A stretch of DNA of 64,000 bases from Lysobacter sp. Root916. Its GTDB lineage: Bacteria; Pseudomonadota; Gammaproteobacteria; Xanthomonadales; Xanthomonadaceae. The DNA lies in contig NZ_LMJF01000011.1 of NCBI RefSeq assembly GCF_001429785.1, positions 120,385 to 184,384 of the forward strand, read 5' to 3'. A program made the position numbers and the translations under genes. Shown here piece by piece: positions 34,223 through 41,470 of the stretch. Every line of letters starts with the position of its first letter. Within the stretch, counting starts at the first letter, position 1. The notes under the pieces are model-generated. The model was not told the DNA's origin. It made no database searches and saw only the letters and a program-made list of their open reading frames with translations.

Positions 34223-35551
34223 TTACGAAAGCGTGTTGGCTGCGGAGGTTTCGTTTCCGGTCCCGGCGCCGGCCCCGTTGCGGGCGCAGGCGCGCGCGTA
34301 CTCGGCCAGGCGGCCGTGGATCTTGTGGCGGATCAGCGCCAGCGGCTCGGCGGCCAGGCGGCCGGCCTCGACCGCGCGCTGCTGCTCGGGCATGAACTGG
34401 CTGAGCAGGATCGCCGGCGGCGGGGTCTGGCGCAGGTTGTCGATCAGCGTGCGCAGCGCGGCCCGCACCTCCGGCTCGCCCCAGTAGTAGCGGCTGCGGT
34501 CGCTGAGCGCGTAGGTGCGCAGCAGGCGCAATTGGCGCTCGTCGCCGTGGTAATGCTTGCGCCAGTGCGCGGGCTGCTCGCGCATGCAGCGGTCCAGCAC
34601 CTCGACCAGGTCGGAGCACTGCGCCGGCGGCAGCAGCTCGCGTTCGATCGCGGCCAGCGCGAACACCGCCTCGCGGTAGGCGTAGGTCGCGGCCGGGCCG
34701 ACCTTGAGCACGGCGTAGTGATCGCGAACCAGCGCGTGCAGGGAGGCTTCGGTTTGGTAGTCGGTGGAATGCGCTTCGTAGACGATGCGCGGCTGGCTTT
34801 CGACGAAGGCCGACAGCGCCTGCGCGGCCTGCGGGTCGTAATGCTGCACGTGGCTGTGGTCGAAGTCGACGCCGGGCTGCACCACCATCGCGATCACGCG
34901 CTCCCAGGCCGGCGCGAGGTCCGGCGCGAGGAAGGCCTGGCGATGGATCTCCAGCGTGCGTGCGGCCGCGTCGGGTGCGGTGACCGCGACGCCGCCCGCG
35001 AGCGAGGCTTCGCCGCCGGGCACCGGCACTTCGGTGCCGATCACGTAGACCGGCGGCGCCAGGCCCGCCTGCGCGGCGGTGCGTTCGGCGACGCGTGCCA
35101 GGTCCGCCGAGCGTGCGGCCACGATCTCGTCGGGCAGCGGCGTGGGATCGTCGGCGCAGGACATGCTGCAGTCGAGATGGATCTTGTGGAAGCCGGCGCC
35201 GACGTAGGCGGCGATCAGCTCGCGCGCATGCGCCATGGCCTCGGCGGCCGGACGCTGCTGCCAGGCGTTCGGGCCCAGATGGTCGCCGCCCAGGATCAGG
35301 CGTTCGCCGGGGAAGTCCTGGGCCTGCGCGAGCGCCAGCACGTAGTCGCGGTACTGCGCCGGGGTCATGCCGGTGTAGCCGCCGAACTGATCGACCTGGT
35401 TGGAGGTGGCCTCGATCAACAGCACGGTGCCGTAGTCGCGCGCGACCTGCATCGCGGCCAGCAGCACCTGTTCGTTGCTGCAGCACACGCTGTACAGGCC
35501 GACGGCTTCGCCTTGGCGGTGGGCGGCGATCAGGCTTTGGACGGCGGACAT
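34223..35551 (-). CDS. agaZ: Tagatose-phosphate branch protein AgaZ/GatZ/KbaZ
   Basis: A 442-residue protein of the GatZ/KbaZ/AgaZ family. Segments such as GLYSVCCSNEQVLLAAM, EATSNQVDQFGGYTGMTP, ILGGDHLGPNAW and HKIHLDCSMSCADD are diagnostic. In enterics the family is described as the non-catalytic subunit that stabilises tagatose-1,6-bisphosphate aldolase; in other GalNAc operons AgaZ has been proposed to be tagatose-6-phosphate kinase. Which role applies here cannot be told from the sequence. The catalytic aldolase AgaY/KbaY is not in this window. The start at 35551 was chosen because residues after it match family N-termini. Confidence 0.92.
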   Translation of the reverse strand: MSAVQSLIAAHRQGEAVGLYSVCCSNEQVLLAAMQVARDYGTVLLIEATSNQVDQFGGYTGMTPAQYRDYVLALAQAQDFPGERLILGGDHLGPNAWQQRPAAEAMAHARELIAAYVGAGFHKIHLDCSMSCADDPTPLPDEIVAARSADLARVAERTAAQAGLAPPVYVIGTEVPVPGGEASLAGGVAVTAPDAAARTLEIHRQAFLAPDLAPAWERVIAMVVQPGVDFDHSHVQHYDPQAAQALSAFVESQPRIVYEAHSTDYQTEASLHALVRDHYAVLKVGPAATYAYREAVFALAAIERELLPPAQCSDLVEVLDRCMREQPAHWRKHYHGDERQLRLLRTYALSDRSRYYWGEPEVRAALRTLIDNLRQTPPPAILLSQFMPEQQRAVEAGRLAAEPLALIRHKIHGRLAEYARACARNGAGAGTGNETSAANTLS

Positions 35552-35567
35552 GGACGGGTCTCGAAGA

Positions 35568-36515
35568 TCAAACGGTGCGATGGCGTTGACGTGCGAGCAC
35601 GGCGGCGCCGCGTGCGCCGCCGGCATCGCCGAACATCGGCGGCAGGATCGGCGGCACGCGCGGGCCGCCGAACAGATGCGCGGCCACCGCGGCGGGCAGA
35701 TCGCGATACAGGGCGTCGAGCTTGGACAGGCCGCCGCCGAGCACGATCACGTGCGGGTCCAGCGTCAGCACCAGGCCGGCCAGGCCGTAGCCGAGCAGGT
35801 CGCGATGGATCGCCAACGCCTGGCGCGCCTGTGCGTCGCCTTGTTCGGCGCGCTGTGCGATCGCGCTGGCGTCGACGGCGTCGCCGCCGAGCTGTTGGTG
35901 GATCAGGGCGAGGCCGCTGCCGGACACGTAGCGCTCCATGCAGCCGCGCAGGCCGCAGGCGCAGTCCAGCAGCGGCAGGTCGTGGCGCTGCAGCAGCGCG
36001 GCCGGCACGCTCCAGTGGCCCCATTCGCCGGCGATGCCGTTGTAGCCGGCGATCAGGCGGCCTTGCAGGCAATAGCCGCCGCCGGCGCCGGTGCCGAGGA
36101 TGGCGCCGAACATGCTGGGATAGTCGGCGGCCGCGCCACCCTGCGCTTCCGACAAGGCGAAGCATTGGCAGTCGTTGCCCAGATACAGTGGACGTTGCAA
36201 CTGTGCGCGCAGGTCCTGTTCGACGCGCTGGCCGGTCAGCGCCGGCACGTTGGAGCTGAGCTGGCGTCCGCTGTCGCGGTCGACCACGCCGGGCACGCCC
36301 AGGCCCACCGCGAGGCCGCTGTCGCCGAGTTCCGCGTCAGCGCCGCGCACCAGCTCGATCACCGCCTGCTGAAACGCCTCGTAGTCCTGCGTGGGCGTGG
36401 CGACGCGGCGGCGATAGCGCACCTGCATGGCCTCGTCGCAGGCGACCAATTCGATCTTGGTCCCGCCGATGTCCAGGCCGTAGTAGGTCCGCGCGCTGGC
36501 GCCGGCATCAGTCAT
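35568..36515 (-). CDS. agaK: ROK-family sugar kinase, probable GalNAc kinase
   Basis: A 315-residue cytoplasmic kinase of the ROK family. The phosphate-binding segment DIGGTK is at residues 15-20, the catalytic aspartate lies in LGNDCQCFAL, and the ROK zinc motif is C185-x-C187-G-x2-G-C192, followed by MERYVSG; GEWGHW carries the usual substrate-binding Glu and His. In this operon it most likely phosphorylates imported GalNAc at position 6, because the importer is a simple MFS permease rather than a phosphotransferase system. Its start overlaps the agaS end by 8 bases. Specificity is from context. Confidence 0.92.
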   Translation of the reverse strand: MTDAGASARTYYGLDIGGTKIELVACDEAMQVRYRRRVATPTQDYEAFQQAVIELVRGADAELGDSGLAVGLGVPGVVDRDSGRQLSSNVPALTGQRVEQDLRAQLQRPLYLGNDCQCFALSEAQGGAAADYPSMFGAILGTGAGGGYCLQGRLIAGYNGIAGEWGHWSVPAALLQRHDLPLLDCACGLRGCMERYVSGSGLALIHQQLGGDAVDASAIAQRAEQGDAQARQALAIHRDLLGYGLAGLVLTLDPHVIVLGGGLSKLDALYRDLPAAVAAHLFGGPRVPPILPPMFGDAGGARGAAVLARQRHRTV

Positions 36516-37665
36516 GGCGATGGACGATCACGCCCTGGACGACACGATTGACGGTGCCGTCGGGAAAGGGATTGTCGGGCGTCAGGCCGAGCGCGGCCGA
36601 ACGCAGCAGGGCGTAGCGCTGGGCCATGCTCAGCCACAGCGGCGCCAACCAGGGATCGGGCAGGGCCGGCGCCTCCAGGCTGAAATCGCCTTCGGCATCG
36701 TCGCCGCGCGCGGGGCCCACCGAGAGCACGCGGCCGGCGATGCCGTCGCGACGCAGCTCGTCCAGCAGGTCCTGTTCGTAGCGGCGCGCCACCGCTTCGG
36801 CGCTGCGCAGCACCACCACCAGGGTGTCGCCGTCGAGCGTGGACTTGGGGCCGTGGCGGAAGCCCAGCGGCGTGTTGGCCAGCGCCAGTACGCGCCCGGC
36901 CGTGAGTTCCAGCAGCTTGAGCGCGGCTTCGCGCGCCAGCGACTCCAGCGGTCCGCTGCCCAGATAGATCACGCGCGTGTACGGCGACTGCGCCAGCGCC
37001 GCGACCGGCGCCGCCCAATCGTCTAGCGCCTCGTGCAGGTGCGCGGCCAAGTCGTGCAGGCGCTGAAAGCGTTGCGGCCACGGCGCCGTGTCGAACGCCG
37101 CCAGCGCCGCCAGCTGCATGCAGCTCAGGCTGCTGGTCATGGCGAAGGCGCGGTCGCAGCTCAGCGGCGGCATCAGCAGGGTCAGCGTGTCGGCGCGATC
37201 GCGTCCGCGCCGCGCGAGTTCGCCCTCGCCGTTGCAGGTGATGTCGAGGAAGCGCGCATCGGCGACGCGTTCGCGCACCAGATCCACCGCCGCCGTGCTT
37301 TCCGGGCTGGAGCCGCTGCGCGCGAACGACACCAGCAGGGTCGGGCGATCGCGCTGCAGGTACAGCGAGGGATGCGTGAGCAGGGTCGTGGTGTGTAAGG
37401 CGCGCACCTCGGCCGGCCATTGCGCATTGATCTGGTCGGCGACCATCTCGGCGATGAAGCCCGAACTGCCGGCGCCGGTGAAGATCACCCGATGTCCGGG
37501 CTGGCGCAGCCAGTCGCCGAGAAAGGCATCGATGCGCGCGCGGTTCTGCTCCAGCACCTGCGCCAACTGCTCCCACAGCTCGGGTTGCTGGGCGATTTCT
37601 CGGGCGGTATGGGCTCCGCCCAGGCGCTGCCAGGCGGACAAATCGGGAAGCAGGGGAGCGTCCAT
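36508..37665 (-). CDS. agaS: SIS-domain galactosamine-6-phosphate deaminase/isomerase
   Basis: A 385-residue protein with two SIS sugar-isomerase domains. The first has TGAGSSGFIAEMVADQI and SFARSGSSPESTAAV, the second VIYLGSGPLESLAREAALKLLELT and TPLGFRHGPKS. This is the layout of AgaS, which converts galactosamine 6-phosphate to tagatose 6-phosphate with release of ammonia. First gene of the leftward GalNAc operon, with its promoter in the intergenic region shared with the GH31 gene. The end overlaps agaK by 8 bases. Confidence 0.94.
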   Translation of the reverse strand: MDAPLLPDLSAWQRLGGAHTAREIAQQPELWEQLAQVLEQNRARIDAFLGDWLRQPGHRVIFTGAGSSGFIAEMVADQINAQWPAEVRALHTTTLLTHPSLYLQRDRPTLLVSFARSGSSPESTAAVDLVRERVADARFLDITCNGEGELARRGRDRADTLTLLMPPLSCDRAFAMTSSLSCMQLAALAAFDTAPWPQRFQRLHDLAAHLHEALDDWAAPVAALAQSPYTRVIYLGSGPLESLAREAALKLLELTAGRVLALANTPLGFRHGPKSTLDGDTLVVVLRSAEAVARRYEQDLLDELRRDGIAGRVLSVGPARGDDAEGDFSLEAPALPDPWLAPLWLSMAQRYALLRSAALGLTPDNPFPDGTVNRVVQGVIVHRHD

Positions 37666-37703
37666 TCATGGTTCCTGTTGGGCGCGCTCACGATCAGTGT
37701 TTT

Positions 37704-37728
37704 CTTTCGAAATGTCAAACATCGAAAG
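37704..37728. promoter_or_regulatory. Probable AgaR operator, agaS side
   Basis: Perfect inverted repeat CTTTCGA (37704-37710) / TCGAAAG (37722-37728) with an 11-base spacer, about 40 bases upstream of agaS. CTTTC-containing repeats are typical of DeoR/AgaR binding sites. Confidence 0.65.
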
Positions 37729-37820
37729 CTAATTGAAAGATTTTGGCGCCGCACTTGGGTTTACGGTGTCCGTAGGGCGGATCGTGCTGCTAAGCAGCAA
37801 TTCCGCGGTTCTTGCGCAAG

Positions 37821-37874
37821 TTTCGATCATTCCGTGCCTCGATACGAAAGTGGTGCTTTGCACAATCTTTCGAT
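37821..37874. promoter_or_regulatory. Cluster of CTTTCG half-sites, GH31 side
   Basis: TTTCGAT at 37821-37827, CGAAAG at 37845-37850 and CTTTCGAT at 37867-37874 repeat the half-site of the operator at 37704-37728, 40 to 90 bases upstream of the rightward promoter. The spacing differs between pairs. Probable further AgaR sites. Confidence 0.55.
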
Positions 37875-37910
37875 ATGAGGAAAATATCCTTCTTTTTCCT
37901 TTGCAATTTG

Positions 37911-37940
37911 TTGACATATTTCGACAGGCTGCCCTAGAGT
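37911..37940 (+). promoter_or_regulatory. Sigma-70 promoter of the GH31 gene
   Basis: TTGACA (37911-37916) with an 18-base spacer to TAGAGT (37935-37940, 4 of 6 consensus), about 48 bases before the start codon. TTTCGACA directly follows the -35 and could be another regulator contact. Confidence 0.6.
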
Positions 37941-37988
37941 CGGTCGCAAGCGTTTCGGATCCCCGCGTTAGGCGGGCTTGGGGGCAAG

Positions 37989-40900
37989 GTGGACACCAGC
38001 GCACGAGGCCATGGCCGCCTGCTCATCGCAGCGATGTCCTGGCTGCTGCTTTCGGCGGTGCCGGCGCTGGCCGAGCCGGTCGGCGACCTGCGTGCGATCG
38101 CACCCGGCCCGGCGCGCGAGGCGACCCCGAGTTGGGAGCTGACCACCGCCAGCGGCGCGCGCCTGCGCATCGAACTGCTGCGCGCCGATCTGCTGCGCGT
38201 GCAGGCCGGCCGCGGCGGCAAGCTCAGCGCCAACGGCGACAAGGCCACGCCTATCGTGCCCGCGCAGCCCGTCAATAAGGTCGAGCACACCTACGAAGAA
38301 GACGCGAACGAAGTGCGCATCCGCACCGAAGCGCTGCTGCTGCATATCCAGCGCCAGCCATTGCGGCTGTCGCTGGAACGCATCGAAGGCGGTCGCGCGA
38401 TCGCGTTGTGGCGCGAACTGCAGCCGTTGGATCTGGCCGCCGAGCAAAGCGTGCAGGTGCTGTCCAGCGACGCGGGCGAACACTATTACGGCGGCGGCCA
38501 GCAGAACGGTCGCTACGAGTTCAAGGGCCGCGAGTTGGAGATCTCCTACTCCGGCGGCTGGGAAGAGGGCGATCGCCCGAGCCCGGCGCCGATGCTGTTG
38601 AGCTCGCGCGGCTGGGGCATGTTGCGCAACACCTGGAGCGACGGCAGCTACGACCTGCGCCAGCCCGACCAGGCCACCCTGCTGCATCGCGAGGATCGGT
38701 TCGACGTCTATTACTTCGTCGGCGCCGGCCTGCCGCAGTTGCTGGACCGTTACACCGCGCTCACCGGCCGCGCCGGTCTGTTGCCGCGCTGGGCGCTCTC
38801 CTACGGCGACGCCGATTGCTACAACGACGGCGATAACAAGAAGAAGCCCGGCACCGTACCCGAAGGCTGGAGCGACGGCCCCAGCGGCAGCACCCCGGAC
38901 GTGGTCGACAGCGTCGCGCGCAAGTACCGCGAGCACGACATGCCCGGCGGCTGGATTCTGCCCAACGACGGCTACGGCTGCGGCTACAAGGAGCTGCCCA
39001 AGGTGGTGCAGGGCCTGGCGCGCTATGGCTTCCGCACCGGCCTGTGGACCGAGGACGGCGTCGACAAGATCGCCTGGGAAGTCGGCACCGCCGGCAGCCG
39101 CGTGCAGAAGCTGGACGTGGCCTGGACCGGCAAGGGCTACCAGTTCGCGATGGACGCCAATCACGCCGCCTACGACGGCATCTTGAAGAATTCGGATTCG
39201 CGCCCGTTCCTGTGGACGGTGATGGGCTGGGCCGGTATCCAGCGCTACGCGGTGGCCTGGACCGGCGACCAGAGCGGCAGCTGGGACTACATCCGCTGGC
39301 ATATCCCGACCCTGATCGGCTCGGGGCTGTCGGGCCTGGCCTACGCCACCGGCGACGTCGACGGCATCTTCGGCGGCAGCGCCGAGACCTACACCCGCGA
39401 TCTGCAGTGGAAGAGTTTCACGCCGGTGCTGATGGGCATGTCGGGTTGGTCCTCGGCCGGGCGCAAGCATCCGTGGTGGTACGACGAGCCCTATCGCAGC
39501 ATCAATCGCGACTACCTCAAGCTCAAGATGCGTCTGACGCCGTATATGTACGGCCTCACCCGCGAAGCCGAGCTGACCGGCGCGCCGCCGCTGCGCGCGC
39601 TGATGTGGGACTACCCGCAGGATCCGCAGGCCTATACCGAGGCGCACAAGTACCAGTTCCTGCTCGGTCGGGAGCTGCTGGTGGCGCCGGTGTACCGCAG
39701 CCAGGCCGCCAGCCGCGGCTGGCGCCGCGACATCCATCTGCCGCCGGGCCGCTGGATCGACTATTGGGACGGCCGCCAGCTGCAGGCCGGCGCGCAGGGC
39801 CGCCAGCTCGATCGCCAGATCGATCTGGCCACCCTGCCGGTGTTCGTGCGCGCCGGCGCGATCCTGCCGATGTATCCGGCCATGCTCTACGACGGCGAGA
39901 AGCCGCTGGACGAGCTGACCCTGGACCTGTATCCGCAGGGCGAGTCGCGCTACGTCTTGTACGAAGACGACGGCAACACGCGCCGTTACCAGAAGGGCGA
40001 GTTCAGCGAGCAGGCCATCGCGATGCAGGCGCCGGCGCAGGGCAGCGGCGAAGTGCGCGTGCGCATCGAGGGCCAGCGCGGCGAGTACGCCGGCCAGTTG
40101 CCGCAGCGCCGCTACGCCTTGCGTCTGCTCAGCCGCGAGCGCCCGCGCGCGGTCGAACTGGACGGGCGCGCGCTGCCGGCGCTGGCCGACCGCGCCGCGC
40201 TGCAGGCCGCCAGCGAAGGCTGGACCTACGATCCGGCCGATCGGCGCGGCACCGTGCTTGTGCGCACCGCGCCCATGGACATCCGCAGCGCGCTCGCGTT
40301 CCGCATCGATCTGCCGACCGCGCCCGCCGCGGCCGATGACGACTTCCCGGCCGCGCCCGCGCAGGGCCGCGCGCTGCCGCCCGACAGCCTGCAGGTGGTC
40401 AATCGCCCGGCTGAGGAGCCCGGCCATCCGCTGGAGAACGCCTTCGACGACGACCCGGCGACCTGGTTCCGCAGCGTGCGCAACCAGGCGGTGCGCACCG
40501 GCGCGCACGAGTGGACGATAGGCTTCGGCGAACGCGCCCTGGTCGACGGCATCGAGATCGCGCCGCGCAACGATCAGCACTGGAAGCACGGCCAGGTCCG
40601 CGATTACGAGATCTATCTGGCCGACAGCAACGGCGAATGGGGCGAGCCGATCGCGCGCGGCCAGCTCAAGCTGCAACAGGAGCCGCAGCGTATCGATTTC
40701 GCGCCGCGCGCCGGCCGCCTGTTGCGCTTCCGCGTGCTCAGCACCCAGAACCCGGACGGCGACGCCGCCAGCGGCAGCGATCCCATGGTGTCGGCCGCGC
40801 AGGGCGGCGGCGCGCGCGCGGTCGATGCGCAGCGCCCGCGCGACGTCGGCCCGATCGCGCTGTCGACCTTCCGCGTGCTCGAACACCGCGCGCCGGAGCG

Positions 40901-41342
40901 TCCGGCGCAACACTTCTATCTGTCCGAACTGACCGCGCCCGCCGACATCGCGCGCGACCGCGCGTACGGCGGCGCCAGCGAGATGCGCATGAACGGCCTG
41001 CAGTTCCGGCGCGGCCTGGGCGTGGGCGCGAACAGCCGTCTCGACCTGCAGTTGCAGGGCGACTGGCGCTTGCTGCGCGCCGATCTGGGCATCGACGACC
41101 GCTGCCGCGATGCGGGCGGTCTGCAATTCCAGGTCTGGGGCGACGAGCGCCTGTTGTTCGACAGCGGTCTGGTGCGCGCGCCGGGCGTGGTCAAGCCCGA
41201 ACTGGATATCCGGGGTCTGAAGCGTCTGAGCCTGCGCACCCTTGGCGCGCAGGGCGCGCATCCGGCGCAGGTCTGCGCCAACTGGGCCAATGCCGTGTTG
41301 ATCGGACAGGAGGGCGATACCGCCGCCATCGCCACGCCCTAA
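37989..41342 (+). CDS. GH31 glycosidase, probable alpha-N-acetylgalactosaminidase, with two CBM-like domains
   Basis: A 1117-residue exported glycoside hydrolase. Signal peptide to about residue 28; N-terminal beta-sandwich to about 240; GH31 barrel about 250-560; beta domains to about 790; an F5/8-type C (CBM32-like) domain about 800-915; an NPCBM domain about 970-1105. Candidate nucleophile Asp376 is in KLDVAWTG and candidate acid/base Asp427 in WTGDQSGSW, 51 residues apart, close to the spacing in characterised GH31 alpha-GalNAc-ases (subfamily 18). The substrate call rests on this resemblance and the GalNAc locus. The start is a GTG at 37989 with a weak ribosome site; an in-frame ATG at 38034 would still leave a short signal peptide. 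Confidence 0.85.
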   Translation: MDTSARGHGRLLIAAMSWLLLSAVPALAEPVGDLRAIAPGPAREATPSWELTTASGARLRIELLRADLLRVQAGRGGKLSANGDKATPIVPAQPVNKVEHTYEEDANEVRIRTEALLLHIQRQPLRLSLERIEGGRAIALWRELQPLDLAAEQSVQVLSSDAGEHYYGGGQQNGRYEFKGRELEISYSGGWEEGDRPSPAPMLLSSRGWGMLRNTWSDGSYDLRQPDQATLLHREDRFDVYYFVGAGLPQLLDRYTALTGRAGLLPRWALSYGDADCYNDGDNKKKPGTVPEGWSDGPSGSTPDVVDSVARKYREHDMPGGWILPNDGYGCGYKELPKVVQGLARYGFRTGLWTEDGVDKIAWEVGTAGSRVQKLDVAWTGKGYQFAMDANHAAYDGILKNSDSRPFLWTVMGWAGIQRYAVAWTGDQSGSWDYIRWHIPTLIGSGLSGLAYATGDVDGIFGGSAETYTRDLQWKSFTPVLMGMSGWSSAGRKHPWWYDEPYRSINRDYLKLKMRLTPYMYGLTREAELTGAPPLRALMWDYPQDPQAYTEAHKYQFLLGRELLVAPVYRSQAASRGWRRDIHLPPGRWIDYWDGRQLQAGAQGRQLDRQIDLATLPVFVRAGAILPMYPAMLYDGEKPLDELTLDLYPQGESRYVLYEDDGNTRRYQKGEFSEQAIAMQAPAQGSGEVRVRIEGQRGEYAGQLPQRRYALRLLSRERPRAVELDGRALPALADRAALQAASEGWTYDPADRRGTVLVRTAPMDIRSALAFRIDLPTAPAAADDDFPAAPAQGRALPPDSLQVVNRPAEEPGHPLENAFDDDPATWFRSVRNQAVRTGAHEWTIGFGERALVDGIEIAPRNDQHWKHGQVRDYEIYLADSNGEWGEPIARGQLKLQQEPQRIDFAPRAGRLLRFRVLSTQNPDGDAASGSDPMVSAAQGGGARAVDAQRPRDVGPIALSTFRVLEHRAPERPAQHFYLSELTAPADIARDRAYGGASEMRMNGLQFRRGLGVGANSRLDLQLQGDWRLLRADLGIDDRCRDAGGLQFQVWGDERLLFDSGLVRAPGVVKPELDIRGLKRLSLRTLGAQGAHPAQVCANWANAVLIGQEGDTAAIATP

Positions 41343-41375
41343 GCCAGCGTCATTCCTAGCACTCGCCTTCCGACT

Positions 41376-41391
41376 GCGGCCCGTGGGCCGC
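41376..41391 (+). terminator. Tight GC hairpin between GH31 and TonB genes
   Basis: GCGGCCC (41376-41382) and GGGCCGC (41385-41391) can pair, with the inner pairs opened to make a loop. It has no T run and may reduce rather than end transcription into the TonB receptor gene. Confidence 0.35.
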
Positions 41392-41470
41392 GGCACCGGA
41401 GCTTTGTTGCCTCACGCAAGCCAACCCGCCCGCGCAGCGCCCAGCGCCGCCGATCGAAATGGAGCCGAAG

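Larger units (their letters stand above)
37666..37988. promoter_or_regulatory. Divergent regulatory region of the GalNAc locus
   Basis: This 323-base region separates agaS (leftward) from the GH31 gene (rightward) and is markedly A/T-rich against its surroundings. It holds at least five CTTTCG-type half-sites and a good rightward promoter (listed separately). I see no gene in it. Confidence 0.8.

Noticed and set aside
37968-41396. 1142-residue open frame on the minus strand opposite the GH31 gene
   Set aside because: High GC leaves few stops in antisense frames. Composition is R/A/Q-rich without domains, and the plus-strand GH31 protein is clearly real.
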